NCBI GenBank assembly: GCA_944389615.1
Contig: CALXNA010000018.1
Coordinates: 1 to 64,000, forward strand
Direction of reading: 5' to 3'
Source: an uncultured Anaerobiospirillum sp.
GTDB taxonomy: Bacteria; Pseudomonadota; Gammaproteobacteria; Enterobacterales; Succinivibrionaceae
DNA: 64,000 nucleotides
The translations under genes and the position numbers were made by a program. The number at the start of each line of letters is the position of its first letter. The first letter of the stretch is position 1. Under the pieces are notes generated by a model, which saw only the letters and a program-made list of their open reading frames with translations, did no database searches and was not told where the DNA came from. Positions 52,189 through 60,516 of this stretch are shown here, one piece after another.

Positions 52189-52725
52189 TTACTCTTCGGT
52201 CTTGTCGGCCTTGAGCTGCTTGCTGCCTAAAGCCTTCGGGCCGCGCGAGATGGCGACGATACCGGAGCGTACCGTCTCTAAGATCTCGCCTTGCTCTTGG
52301 AAGGCCTTCATCAGACGGTTGATCTTATTGCGCCCGGCGCTCAAGCACACGGTGTAGGTCTCGGCGCTGACATCGACAATGCGGGCATCGAAGATGTCGG
52401 CTAAGCGCTTGATGTTGTCGCGCTGGACGTTGGTGGTGGCGCGTACCTTCAAGAAGATGAGCTCAAGCTCAATCGTGCCCTCGGACTTGCCGTCCTCTAA
52501 GGACGAGACAGTCAGGACGTTGATGAGCTTGTGGATCTGCTTCTTGATCTGCTCGAGGTCAATGTCCTCACCCACCGTCGAGATGGTGATGCGCGACATG
52601 TGTGGGTTTTCGGTCGGAGCTACGGTTAAGGTCTCGATGTTGTAGCCACGCTGTGAGAATAAGCCCACTACGCGCGACAATGCACCAGTTTCGTTTTCAA
52701 GCAAAATAGAAATCAAATGACGCAT
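52189..52725 (-). CDS. ilvH: Acetolactate synthase regulatory small subunit
   Basis: A 178-residue ACT-domain regulatory subunit. It starts RHLISILLENETGALSRVVGLFSQRGYNIETL, the textbook IlvH N-terminus, which gives valine feedback. A second domain (FLKVRATTNVQRDNIKRLADIFDARIVDVSAETY) follows. AAGGA precedes ATG 52725. It lies 85 bases after ilvI in the same direction, with GC-rich inverted sequence between them. Confidence 0.95.
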   Translation of the reverse strand: MRHLISILLENETGALSRVVGLFSQRGYNIETLTVAPTENPHMSRITISTVGEDIDLEQIKKQIHKLINVLTVSSLEDGKSEGTIELELIFLKVRATTNVQRDNIKRLADIFDARIVDVSAETYTVCLSAGRNKINRLMKAFQEQGEILETVRSGIVAISRGPKALGSKQLKADKTEE

Positions 52726-52810
52726 AGCGATCTTCCTTGTAAGCCCAAGCGCCCCGCGCGCTTAGCGCGTGGCGCGCTGTGCGCGTGACGCTCGGCGGCG
52801 CATGGGTGGG

Positions 52811-54556
52811 TTATTTGCTGGCCGAGTTCTCGGTGCATGGCAACATCATTTCGTCCATCGCGCCCGCGGTCTTCTGCATCGGCAGGACTAAGGAGGCGGT
52901 GTTGCACATGACGTCGACGATGACGAGCTTGTCCTTGAGGGCTAAGGCCTTCTCGATAGTTGGCTCTAACTCCTCCGGCTTGCCCACGATAAAGCCCTCG
53001 TGGCCGTAGGCCTGTGCGACCTTAACGAAGTCTGGGTTGTAGTTTAAGTTGGTTGAGGTGATGTGGCCCTGATAGAAGAGCTCCTGCCACTGGCGTACCA
53101 TGCCCAAGGTGTGGTTGTCGACGATGAAGATCTTGACCGGGACGTTGTACTCAAGGCAGGTCGAGAGCTCTTGGATGTTCATCTGGAACGAGCCGTCACC
53201 AGTGATCAAGATGACTTCCTTTTCCGGATGCGCGAGCTTAGCGCCAATCGCAGCTGGGAAGCCAAAGCCCATCGTGCCTAAGCCACCGGAGGTGACGAAG
53301 GTGCGCGGCCGGTCGATCGGGTAGTACAATGCGGCAAACATCTGGTGCTGACCGACGTCGGTGCAGATGATGGCGTCATGATCCTTGGTGGCCTTGTATA
53401 TGGCCTCGATGACCTGAGCTGGGTGGCAGACATCCTTGTAGGTGTCGTAGTGTAAGCCGTCGAACTTCTTGAGCTCGTTTAACTGCTCCCACCATGGGTC
53501 TAAGTGCGTGGTGTCGTGCTTGGCCTCGGTGTTCATCTCATCGGCCATATCGAGGATTTGGCCTAAGATGGTCTTGGCATCACCGACGATCGGCAGGTCG
53601 GCCTCGATGATCTTCGAGATGGCCGACGGGTCGATATCGATGTGGATTACCTTGGCATGTGGACAGAACTTGGCGACGTTGTTGGTGACGCGATCGTCAA
53701 AACGGACGCCGATGGCGAAGATCAAATCCGACTCCGCGATCGCCTTATTGGCCTGATAGGTGCCGTGCATGCCGAGCATACCCATAAACTGCGGATCCGT
53801 TGATGGATAGGCACCAAGGCCCATTAAGGAGCAGGTAACTGGCAATCTAAAGCGCTTGACCACCTTAGCTAAGTTCTCGCAGGCATCGCCCACGATGGCA
53901 CCGCCACCGACCAAGACGATCGGGCGCTCGGCGCGCATCAACTGCTTGACCGCGCGGCGGATCTGGCCCTTATGGCCCTCGGTGGTTGGGTTGTAGGTGA
54001 CAAGCTTTAAGTCTTCTTCGGTCAGAACTGGGAAGTCAGTACCGGCTGAGGCGACGCCTACGCAGTCCTTAGGCAAGTCAACGACGACTGGGCCCGGCTT
54101 GCCGGTTGCGGCAATGTAGAAGGCCTGACGGATGTACTTAGGGACATCGAGCGGGCTCTTGCACAGGAAGGAGTGCTTGACGATTGGGCGGGTGATGCCC
54201 ATGGTGTCAACCTCTTGGAACGCATCGGTACCAATGAGGCTGGTGGCGACCTGACCGGTTAAGACCACCAATGGAATCGAGTCCATATAGGCGGTGGCAA
54301 TGGCGGTGACGGCATTGGTCGCGCCCGGGCCCGAGGTCACTAAGGCACAGCCGACCTTACCGGTGGTACGGGCATAGCCGTCAGCCATGTGGACGGCACC
54401 TTGCTCGTGGCGGGCGAGGACGTGCTTGATCTTCTCGGAGTGGGCGAGGGCATCGTAGATATCGATGACAGCACCACCCGGGTAGCCGAACAAGTACTCA
54501 ACCCCCAATTCTTCTAAGGTGCGCACTAACTTTTGAGCGCCGGTCATTTTAGCCAT
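52811..54556 (-). CDS. ilvI: Acetolactate synthase catalytic large subunit
   Basis: A 581-residue ThDP enzyme that makes acetolactate or acetohydroxybutyrate for branched-chain amino acids. [34 protein letters not shown] (activating Glu), [19 protein letters not shown] and the ThDP-binding [12 protein letters not shown] (near 437) are present. The start at 54556 is set by AGGAG 6 bases upstream; an earlier TTG in frame lies within the ribosome site. Together with ilvH it forms the holoenzyme. IlvI rather than IlvB/G is chosen because of the paired IlvH. Confidence 0.95.
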   Translation of the reverse strand: MAKMTGAQKLVRTLEELGVEYLFGYPGGAVIDIYDALAHSEKIKHVLARHEQGAVHMADGYARTTGKVGCALVTSGPGATNAVTAIATAYMDSIPLVVLTGQVATSLIGTDAFQEVDTMGITRPIVKHSFLCKSPLDVPKYIRQAFYIAATGKPGPVVVDLPKDCVGVASAGTDFPVLTEEDLKLVTYNPTTEGHKGQIRRAVKQLMRAERPIVLVGGGAIVGDACENLAKVVKRFRLPVTCSLMGLGAYPSTDPQFMGMLGMHGTYQANKAIAESDLIFAIGVRFDDRVTNNVAKFCPHAKVIHIDIDPSAISKIIEADLPIVGDAKTILGQILDMADEMNTEAKHDTTHLDPWWEQLNELKKFDGLHYDTYKDVCHPAQVIEAIYKATKDHDAIICTDVGQHQMFAALYYPIDRPRTFVTSGGLGTMGFGFPAAIGAKLAHPEKEVILITGDGSFQMNIQELSTCLEYNVPVKIFIVDNHTLGMVRQWQELFYQGHITSTNLNYNPDFVKVAQAYGHEGFIVGKPEELEPTIEKALALKDKLVIVDVMCNTASLVLPMQKTAGAMDEMMLPCTENSASK

Positions 54557-54636
54557 GACATGCTCCTGCAAAAATCCAATCCTGCGGGCGTCTCACGCGG
54601 TCGCGGCCGCGGCGCCTTCGCTTGAGGAAGCAAATT

Positions 54637-54801
54637 CAGGTGGGGCGCAGCCCCACGGCAGAGGTGAGGCTACTCCTCACCATCAGTGGGGACAGCCCCC
54701 ACAGCAGAGGTAGGGTGAAGACCACCCGGTGGTCTATTCTCACCCTCAGAGGGGCGGCCCTACGGCCGAAGCCCCACGCTTCGTGGGGGCAGCCCCCACG
54801 A
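54637..54801. repeat. Array of GC-rich hairpins between ilvC and ilvI
   Basis: At least five successive inverted repeats: GTGGGG-CGCAG-CCCCAC, GTGAGG-CTACT-CCTCAC, GTGGGG-ACAGC-CCCCAC, GGGTGA with TCACCC enclosing ACCACC/GGTGGT, and CCCCACG/CGTGGGG with further CCCCCAC. The linkers share a GGCAGAGG/ACAGCAGAGG-like word. The array sits downstream of the ilvC terminator and upstream of the ilvI start. It could be a transcript-processing or attenuation region, or a mobile REP-like cluster. Confidence 0.7.
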
Positions 54802-54802
54802 T

Positions 54803-54850
54803 AAAAACAACAAGACCCAAGAACTTACTGGTGTTTGATCTCGGGTCTTG
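54803..54850 (-). terminator. Terminator of ilvC
   Basis: CAAGACCC and GGGTCTTG pair across a 24-base loop, followed on the minus strand by TTGTTTTT. A perfect CCTCAAGG-TCA-CCTTGAGG palindrome (54854-54872) lies just before it. Confidence 0.75.
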
Positions 54851-54892
54851 GAGCCTCAAGGTCACCTTGAGGGACGGGATAAAGGGCGGTAA

Positions 54893-56374
54893 TTACTTGT
54901 TACCGACCGAGATCTCCTTCATGCCCGTCATGTAGGCGCGCAGCTTGCGGCCGACCACCTCGATTGGGTGGTTGTAGATGGACTCGTTGGCCTTGATTAA
55001 AGCCAGATTGTCCACGCAGTTGTCGCCCTCTAAGCCCTTGCCCATGACATCGAGGTCAAGGCTGTTGATGTAATCGCGTAATAACGGGATTGCGGTGTTG
55101 GCAAAGAGGTAGTTGCCGTACTCAGCCGTGTCGGAGATGACGACGTTCATCTCATAGAGGCGGCGACGGGCAATGGTGTTGGCAATCAGTGGCAGCTCGT
55201 GGAGCGACTCGTAGTAAGCCGACTCAGGGTAGATGCCCGACTTGGTCATGGTCTCAAAGGCGAGCTCAATACCAGCCTTGCAGAAGGCGACCAAGAGGAT
55301 GCCCTTGTCAAAGAACTCTTGTTCAGTGATTGGAGTAGCGCACTCTGGGGCGGTCTCAAAGCCGCTCTTGGCGTAGTTGTCGCGCCAAGTGTGGAGTTTG
55401 ACGTCGTTGTTGGCCCAATCTTCCATCATGACGCGCGAGAACTCGCCCGACTCGATGTCGTCCATGTGCTTTAAGTACAGGTCATGCAGACGGGTCTTGA
55501 GCTCATCGGCGATAGCGCAGGCACGGAGCTTAGCTGGGTTGCTCAGGCGGTTCATCATATTGGTGATACCACCCTGCTTGAGCGCTTCGCAGATCGTTTC
55601 CCATCCATATTGGATGAGCTTGCAAGCGTAGGCGTTGTCGATGCCCTTAGCGGTCATCATGTCAAAAGCTAAGATCGAGGCAGCCTGCAGTACGCCGCAG
55701 AGGATGGTCTGCTCGCCCATGAGGTCAGACTTAACCTCGGCGACAAACGAGGAGCGTAAGCAACCGGCGCGGTCACCACCGGTACCGGCAGCCCAAGCCT
55801 TGGCGATATCCCAGCCCTTGCCCTCTGGGTCGTTTTCTGGGTGGACGGCCAACAAGGTTGGGACGCCGAAGCCACGCTTGTACTCCTCGCGTACCTCGGT
55901 GCCAGGCGACTTAGGGGCGACCATCACGACAGTGATGTCCTTGCGGATCTGCTGGCCGACTTCGACGATGTTAAAGCCGTGGGAGTAGCCTAAGGCGGCG
56001 CCCTGCTTCATCAGAGGCATGACGGCCTCGACGACTGGGGAGTGCTGCTTATCTGGGGTCAGGTTGATCACTAAGTCAGCAGTTGGAATCAGCTCCTCAT
56101 AGGTACCGACCTTAAAGCCGTTGGAGGTAGCACGCACGTAGGACTGGCGCTTCTCGGCGATGGCCTCAGGACGTAAGGCGTAGGCCACGTTCAGGCCGGA
56201 GTCACGCAGGTTTAAACCTTGGTTTAAGCCTTGGGCACCGCAACCGATGATCACGATCTGCTTGCCCTTCAAGCACGAGCAGCCGGAGGCGAACTCGCTC
56301 CGATCCATGAGCTCGCAGCAGCCTAACTGGGCTAACTTCTCACGCAAATTAAGAGTATTAAAGTAATTGGCCAT
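54893..56374 (-). CDS. ilvC: Ketol-acid reductoisomerase, class II
   Basis: A 493-residue NADPH enzyme of valine/isoleucine synthesis. The long (class II) form matches E. coli IlvC in length. It begins [18 protein letters not shown], with the Rossmann motif [21 protein letters not shown] near 38, the NADPH specificity segment [15 protein letters not shown], and the duplicated C-terminal knotted domain ([31 protein letters not shown]). ATG 56374 has AAGGT 7 bases upstream. The leader has five tandem mini-hairpins, which suggests RNA-level control. Confidence 0.95.
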   Translation of the reverse strand: MANYFNTLNLREKLAQLGCCELMDRSEFASGCSCLKGKQIVIIGCGAQGLNQGLNLRDSGLNVAYALRPEAIAEKRQSYVRATSNGFKVGTYEELIPTADLVINLTPDKQHSPVVEAVMPLMKQGAALGYSHGFNIVEVGQQIRKDITVVMVAPKSPGTEVREEYKRGFGVPTLLAVHPENDPEGKGWDIAKAWAAGTGGDRAGCLRSSFVAEVKSDLMGEQTILCGVLQAASILAFDMMTAKGIDNAYACKLIQYGWETICEALKQGGITNMMNRLSNPAKLRACAIADELKTRLHDLYLKHMDDIESGEFSRVMMEDWANNDVKLHTWRDNYAKSGFETAPECATPITEQEFFDKGILLVAFCKAGIELAFETMTKSGIYPESAYYESLHELPLIANTIARRRLYEMNVVISDTAEYGNYLFANTAIPLLRDYINSLDLDVMGKGLEGDNCVDNLALIKANESIYNHPIEVVGRKLRAYMTGMKEISVGNK

Positions 56375-56390
56375 TTCTTGTACCTTAGAT

Positions 56391-56467
56391 GAGCTAACGC
56401 TCAAAGTTGAGCTAAAGCTCCCATGAGCTGACGCTCGTATGAGCTGGTGCTCGCTGAGCAAACGCTC
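56391..56467 (-). promoter_or_regulatory. Five tandem mini-hairpins in the ilvC leader
   Basis: Five 12-base palindromes of the form GAGC-NNNN-GCTC occur at 56391, 56409, 56425, 56441 and 56456, with spacings of 18, 16, 16 and 15. The four-base loops vary while the stems are conserved. They end 16 bases upstream of the ilvC ATG, so all lie in the transcript leader or promoter. They may be an RNA/protein binding array or a tandem operator. Confidence 0.75.
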
Positions 56468-57048
56468 GACTAAACCTTGTCCAGCCTTAAGTGGCACTGC
56501 AGAGCCCAACATATGGACTGTATGTCTACCTGTCTGACGCCTCGCGGTGACTCGATTAGACCTAGGCCTGCGCCTGCGGATCTTGGCGTGAGACAAATAA
56601 TTACCCCGTCGCATGCCCTTGCACACAACGTAACGGAACGGAGGCAAGGTCAAGGCAAAACGGGTAGCCCTGAAGTGGTGTACTAACGCATCAGGTACAG
56701 GTAAGTACCTCAATTGGCGCAAAGGCAGAAGGTAAACTGTCTTTGGCTGCTAGTACTACGGCAACAAGGAGCAGGCAAGCTGCAACTTGTTGGATTCATC
56801 ATAGCCACCCCAAGGCCTTGCCCCAGTCTGCTGCCCAATGACAGCGCACATATGGGGGTATTTGCCCCCAATTGGGACGCAAATCGCCGCCTTTTACCCC
56901 ATGCTGGTGCATTGGCCGCCCGCTGCACCTCCAACTTGCGCTATCTAGCATCAAGGTTGCCATCAGCAGCCCCCACCCCATCAGCCTCATGGCAGCGCAG
57001 GTCGCCCGTTCGTGGTCGAGCTTTGCACTTCTTGCGCTCACAGCGGAC
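56468..57048. other. Gene-free stretch upstream of ilvC
   Basis: No supported gene. It must contain the ilvC promoter but no convincing -35/-10 pair was found. Some frames read through but have no family resemblance or ribosome site. Confidence 0.4.
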
Positions 57049-57102
57049 AAAAAAGCCCGAGATCGCTACCCCTGTCAAACATGACAGGGCGGCGCCTCGG
57101 GC
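57049..57102 (-). terminator. Terminator of the GmrSD-like gene
   Basis: On the minus strand GCCCGAG and CTCGGGC enclose an inner CCCTGTCA/TGACAGGG hairpin and are followed by six Ts, 30 bases after the stop. Confidence 0.8.
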
Positions 57103-57133
57103 GAAGACCAGCAGCAGGTCTGCGGTCGGTCAG

Positions 57134-58897
57134 TTATGGGGCTGGGTAAGGCCAGATCTTAAGAGCAAGCTCGGCCAGCTCCTCGGCGCGCTGCTCGAGA
57201 TCAGCCTCAGTCCAGTGCTCGTGGGAGGCAATGGACTTGGTCAGGTGCAGAATACTGTCCTTGTAGCCGTTAGGCATATCGCGCTTCTCGGCGAAAGGAC
57301 GGTTGCTCAGGGCGCTGTTGTAAGCGGTGAGGGTAAGGTTGGCGATGCGATCCTTCCACAAATCGTATATCTTCTCGGCATCCGGGCCTAAATCAGCACA
57401 CCACTCCTCGGTCAGAGTTTGTGGCATGACATGCTCAATTGAGAAGGTATTTTGGTTGATTCCTTCCATGATCGGCACCTGCTCACGCTGCCCGTAGTTG
57501 TTGAGGCGCTCTAACGTGTAGTAAAGCAAGTCTTTATAGGAGTTATCGAAGAAGGCGAACTGCTTGAAGGCTTCCTTGAAGATCACATCATTAGGAAGGC
57601 GGGCTGACTCTCGGCGTAGGACGCATTTGAGCTTGCCTAAGAAGCCGGTGGCCTCTTCATCGGAGACGGCCTTAGCCTCCTCATGCAACGAGGCAAAGAA
57701 GCGGCTGATGGTATTGGTAGGGACGCCATTTGTCCAGCGGCGGAAGTAGAAGACTTCGACCAGCTTCAACGTCTCTAGCAGCTCCGCGGCGCTGATTTGG
57801 TGCTGCTGATGCAGCCACATGGTTTGCATGACAAATGGGATGTGCCGCTGGTACGGGAAGTAGCTCAGGCGCTTGAGCTGAAGCTCGATGGCAGTCTGCA
57901 TCTCTTGGCGCTGGTCATCACTTAACTCCTTATCCCAAGTTGGGTAGAGCTCATACGAGCACTTCTTGACCCGCAGGAACAGCTCCGAGTAGCGTCGCAT
58001 CTCTTCCACCAGCGCGACCTTGTCAAGGCCGCAGGTGTTGTAGAACTTCTTGAACTCAGCGTACAGCTGGCCGAACTCTGGCAGCTTGCTGTTCTTGATG
58101 GTGAGATAGTAGAAGATAAAGTTGTCGAGCCCATTCTCGCCTTCGGCGGCCTTGCTGTTGAGTTCGAGCGGGTACCACTGCTCGGCGTAGCTCGTTTGAG
58201 CCTGCGCCGGTGAGATGCCCATCAGCACGAAGTTCTTGACCTTCTCGCCGTGGCTTAAGTAGAGACCTTTGGAGTTGACCGACTCAAAGATCAACTGAGC
58301 GTCATCGTCCTTATCGAGGGAGATTTGGACAAAGCTCAGGTGCTCGGTCAGGTTAAACATCTCCGTCAGCGTGAGCTGCTTTTCTTTGGTGAGACGGTTG
58401 TAAAAGTAGAGGAAGTTCTTGGTGAGGCGCGAGTCGCGGTTGTACTCATCAACGTTGCCCGCGAAGAGTCGATCCATGGCGTTTTGATCTTCTTGCGAGG
58501 ACAAAGTGAAGCGGTGTTGGCCCTTCATATTGTCCAACAGAGTTAGCCACAGACGCTGGGCAATCGTGTTGGCATCTCCGACGCTCTCTTTAGCCGCGCG
58601 GTACAAGGCGAGGTAAAAGAGGTACATGGTGATCACGCGCTGTTGGCCATCGATCAGGTAGATGCCGGGCTGCGAGATTGGATCGTTGTCGTACTGGTAT
58701 ACGACGCTGCCGATGAAGTGGTTGTGATTGATGCTGGGATCCTTGATGCTCTGGCGCTTCTCGTACAGCTTCAGCATGTCATCGTAGAGGGTGGCGCACT
58801 GCTCGATGTCCCACGAGTAGTTGCGTTGGTAGATCGGGACGATGTAATGGTTGAATCCCATCATGAAGTGATAAATGTCGGTATCTGTACCCTTCAT
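57134..58897 (-). CDS. GmrSD-like DUF262/DUF1524 protein (type IV restriction type)
   Basis: A 587-residue protein. The N-terminal DUF262 (ParB/sulfiredoxin-like NTPase) has YIVPIYQRNYSW near residue 17 and YLIDGQQRVITMY near 80, with FESVNSKGLYLS. The C-terminal DUF1524 HNH-type nuclease has NTFSIEHVMPQTLTEEW near 495 and ANLTLTAYNSALSNRPFAEK. GmrSD-type enzymes cut modified phage DNA; other DUF262 proteins serve in BREX-linked or abortive defence. A single-gene unit with its own terminator, between ilvC and bioD. GGAG lies 7 bases before ATG 58897. The modification specificity cannot be read from sequence. Confidence 0.85.
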   Translation of the reverse strand: MKGTDTDIYHFMMGFNHYIVPIYQRNYSWDIEQCATLYDDMLKLYEKRQSIKDPSINHNHFIGSVVYQYDNDPISQPGIYLIDGQQRVITMYLFYLALYRAAKESVGDANTIAQRLWLTLLDNMKGQHRFTLSSQEDQNAMDRLFAGNVDEYNRDSRLTKNFLYFYNRLTKEKQLTLTEMFNLTEHLSFVQISLDKDDDAQLIFESVNSKGLYLSHGEKVKNFVLMGISPAQAQTSYAEQWYPLELNSKAAEGENGLDNFIFYYLTIKNSKLPEFGQLYAEFKKFYNTCGLDKVALVEEMRRYSELFLRVKKCSYELYPTWDKELSDDQRQEMQTAIELQLKRLSYFPYQRHIPFVMQTMWLHQQHQISAAELLETLKLVEVFYFRRWTNGVPTNTISRFFASLHEEAKAVSDEEATGFLGKLKCVLRRESARLPNDVIFKEAFKQFAFFDNSYKDLLYYTLERLNNYGQREQVPIMEGINQNTFSIEHVMPQTLTEEWCADLGPDAEKIYDLWKDRIANLTLTAYNSALSNRPFAEKRDMPNGYKDSILHLTKSIASHEHWTEADLEQRAEELAELALKIWPYPAP

Positions 58898-59048
58898 ACG
58901 TATACTCCGTTAGTGACGACATGCCGCGGCCGCGCTCTGATGCGCGGGCCGACGACAATGTTGGCCATTGTACTTAAGGAGCCTGTAAGATACTGGCCTT
59001 AAGCGAAGTTTTGTGCTGGCCAGCACATCAACCACGAGGAGAGATGCC

Positions 59049-59891
59049 ATGCCATTTGAGCCGATCTTTGTTACCGGGACGGGCACCGATGTGGGCAAGA
59101 CCTACGTCACGGCCTTGCTGTGCCGCGCGCTGCAAGCGCAGCTGAGCGCAGGTGAGAGCGCGCAGAGTGCGGGGCAAGCGGCAGTGCGCTACTACAAGGC
59201 CGCCATCAGCGGCGCGGACAGTATCGCGGACTCTGATGCTGGTTGGGTGATCAAGATGGCAGGCCTGCACCAAGACCTGCGCACGGCGACCACTTACCTC
59301 TATCGTGAGCCGGTGTCGCCGCACTTGGCCTATTGCAATGAGGTGGCGGCAGGCAAGACGCCGCCTGAGCCTAAGCTCTCGCAGGTGCTGACGGACTTTA
59401 CGGCAGTGCACGACAGCTGCGCGCTCACCGTGCTCGAAGGCAGCGGTGGCATCTACTGCCCGCTGTGGTGCCAGCCCGAGAGCTTGGGGATGGGGCGCGC
59501 CGCGTCGTGCTATACCATCTGCGATTTGATGCGTGAGCTTGTGGGACGCTGCGGTTTGAAGGTCATGGTGGTCGCTGATGCTCAGCTTGGCTGCATCAAC
59601 GATGTCCTGACCACCGTGCAGAGCCTCAAGTACGAGGGCTTTGACCTCAGTCGGGTGGCCATCATCCTCAATCACTATGAGCCGAGCTCCCTGATGCAGC
59701 GAAATAACGTCGGCATGATTGAGTCCCTGACGCAGCTGCCGGTCATCGCTACGGTGCAAGCTGGGCAGACTCGCTTAGAGCTCAGCACCGCCGCGCTGCA
59801 GTTTTTGACTGCGGACTCCGTGTCTAAGGAAGTCTACCGCGCCTTATTCCAGATCAATCAGGGGCTCTCATGGTGGCCGGAGCAGCAGTAG
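59049..59891 (+). CDS. bioD: ATP-dependent dethiobiotin synthetase
   Basis: A 280-residue BioD. The P-loop FVTGTGTDVGKTYVTALL (near residue 6-23), YYKAAISGAD (substrate lysine), LTVLEGSGGIYCPL and MVVADAQLGCINDVLTTV all fit BioD. It closes the ureido ring of DAPA using CO2 and ATP before biotin synthase. GAGGAGAG lies about 5 bases before ATG 59049. It is the more canonical of the two bioD-like genes and is isolated from the others by 7 kb. Confidence 0.9.
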   Translation: MPFEPIFVTGTGTDVGKTYVTALLCRALQAQLSAGESAQSAGQAAVRYYKAAISGADSIADSDAGWVIKMAGLHQDLRTATTYLYREPVSPHLAYCNEVAAGKTPPEPKLSQVLTDFTAVHDSCALTVLEGSGGIYCPLWCQPESLGMGRAASCYTICDLMRELVGRCGLKVMVVADAQLGCINDVLTTVQSLKYEGFDLSRVAIILNHYEPSSLMQRNNVGMIESLTQLPVIATVQAGQTRLELSTAALQFLTADSVSKEVYRALFQINQGLSWWPEQQ

Positions 59892-60013
59892 CGGTAATTG
59901 AGGTCATGCCTACGGCAATTGCGTAGCTAAGGCCTTCTGCTACGCTAATGGCTTAAATATCGCGCAGGTGGCGTAGGTTGGGTGGCCTGCGCGGGGCGCG
60001 CGGCATAAAGTGC

Positions 60014-60042
60014 TTGCAAGGCGGGCTGCTTGTGACTATAAT
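60014..60042 (+). promoter_or_regulatory. Promoter of the first tRNA-Pro gene
   Basis: TTGCAA (60014-60019), 17-base spacer, TATAAT (60037-60042), 9 bases before the tRNA. Confidence 0.75.
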
Positions 60043-60051
60043 ATGCGCCGT

Positions 60052-60128
60052 CGGTGATTAGCGCAGTCCGGTAGCGCAACTGGTTTGGGACCAGTGGGTC
60101 GGGGGTTCGAATCCCTCATCACCGACCA
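60052..60128 (+). tRNA. tRNA-Pro (anticodon UGG)
   Basis: A 77-nt tRNA with encoded CCA. The acceptor stem is CGGTGAT/ATCACCG, D arm GCGC/GCGC, anticodon arm ACTGG-TTTGGGA-CCAGT with anticodon TGG, T arm with TTCGAAT. UGG reads CCA/CCG and, by wobble, the other proline codons. Confidence 0.97.
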
Positions 60129-60138
60129 GAGCAATTAA

Positions 60139-60159
60139 GGCACCTTGCGGTGCTTTTTT
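60139..60159 (+). terminator. Terminator between the two tRNA genes
   Basis: GCACC-TTGC-GGTGC followed by six Ts, 11 bases after the first tRNA. Each tRNA thus appears to be its own unit. Confidence 0.8.
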
Positions 60160-60196
60160 ACTGTTTGCGCCGCTGGTAGACGGGCCTTAATGCTGA

Positions 60197-60202
60197 TATA
60201 AT
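60197..60202 (+). promoter_or_regulatory. -10 box of the second tRNA-Pro gene
   Basis: A perfect TATAAT 9 bases before the tRNA, at the same position as in the first unit; the -35 is weak. Confidence 0.5.
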
Positions 60203-60211
60203 CGAAGACGT

Positions 60212-60288
60212 CGGTGATTAGCGCAGTCAGGTAGCGCAACTGGTTAGGGACTAGTGGGTCGGGGGTTCGAATCCCTCATCACCGACCA
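60212..60288 (+). tRNA. tRNA-Pro-like, anticodon AGG
   Basis: A 77-nt tRNA differing from the first in three visible positions. One change in the D loop, one in the anticodon stem (C to T, giving a G-U pair), and T to A at anticodon position 34. The loop reads TTAGGGA, so the anticodon is AGG. All other stems and the encoded CCA are intact. It would read CCU, a very unusual bacterial Pro anticodon. It could be a decaying copy, but it keeps a -10 box and a terminator. Confidence 0.9.
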
Positions 60289-60298
60289 AGACGAAAAG

Positions 60299-60321
60299 AG
60301 CACCTTCGGGGTGCTTTTTTT
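60299..60321 (+). terminator. Terminator of the second tRNA gene
   Basis: AGCACC-TTCGG-GGTGCT stem with seven Ts, 11 bases after the tRNA. Confidence 0.85.
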
Positions 60322-60357
60322 GTGCCCGCCGTATGGACGTGCACGTGCACGTAAACG

Positions 60358-60386
60358 CTAAAAAGAAAGGCAAGCCGGAGCTTGCC
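60358..60386 (-). terminator. Terminator of flagellin gene 2
   Basis: On the minus strand GGCAAGC-TCCG-GCTTGCC followed by TTTCTTTTTAG, about 130 bases after the flagellin stop. A further GCGCCAAG-rich segment and CGTGCACGTGCACG palindrome (60340s) flank it. Confidence 0.7.
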
Positions 60387-60516
60387 CTTGGCGCTAAGCC
60401 TGTCCGTGCGGACGGCGCAGGCTTACAGTGCTAGTAGGCGCCCGGCTGAGCCGGGGCGCTTAGGCAGGAGATGACGTCTGCCTTAAGATGACCTGTTATG
60501 TTAGAGAGAGGGCTTA

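Noticed and set aside
54637..54803. Riboswitch upstream of ilvI
   Set aside because: The hairpins are independent, with no recognised aptamer core; they do not match any riboswitch I know.
56391..56467. CRISPR array
   Set aside because: The repeats are 12 bases with 3-6-base gaps, far too short for CRISPR spacers; no cas genes are present anywhere in the window.
56375..56550. An ilvC leader peptide with runs of Ile/Val/Leu codons
   Set aside because: The in-frame upstream reading ([16 protein letters not shown]) has only scattered Leu; no short frame with clustered regulatory codons and a terminator was seen.
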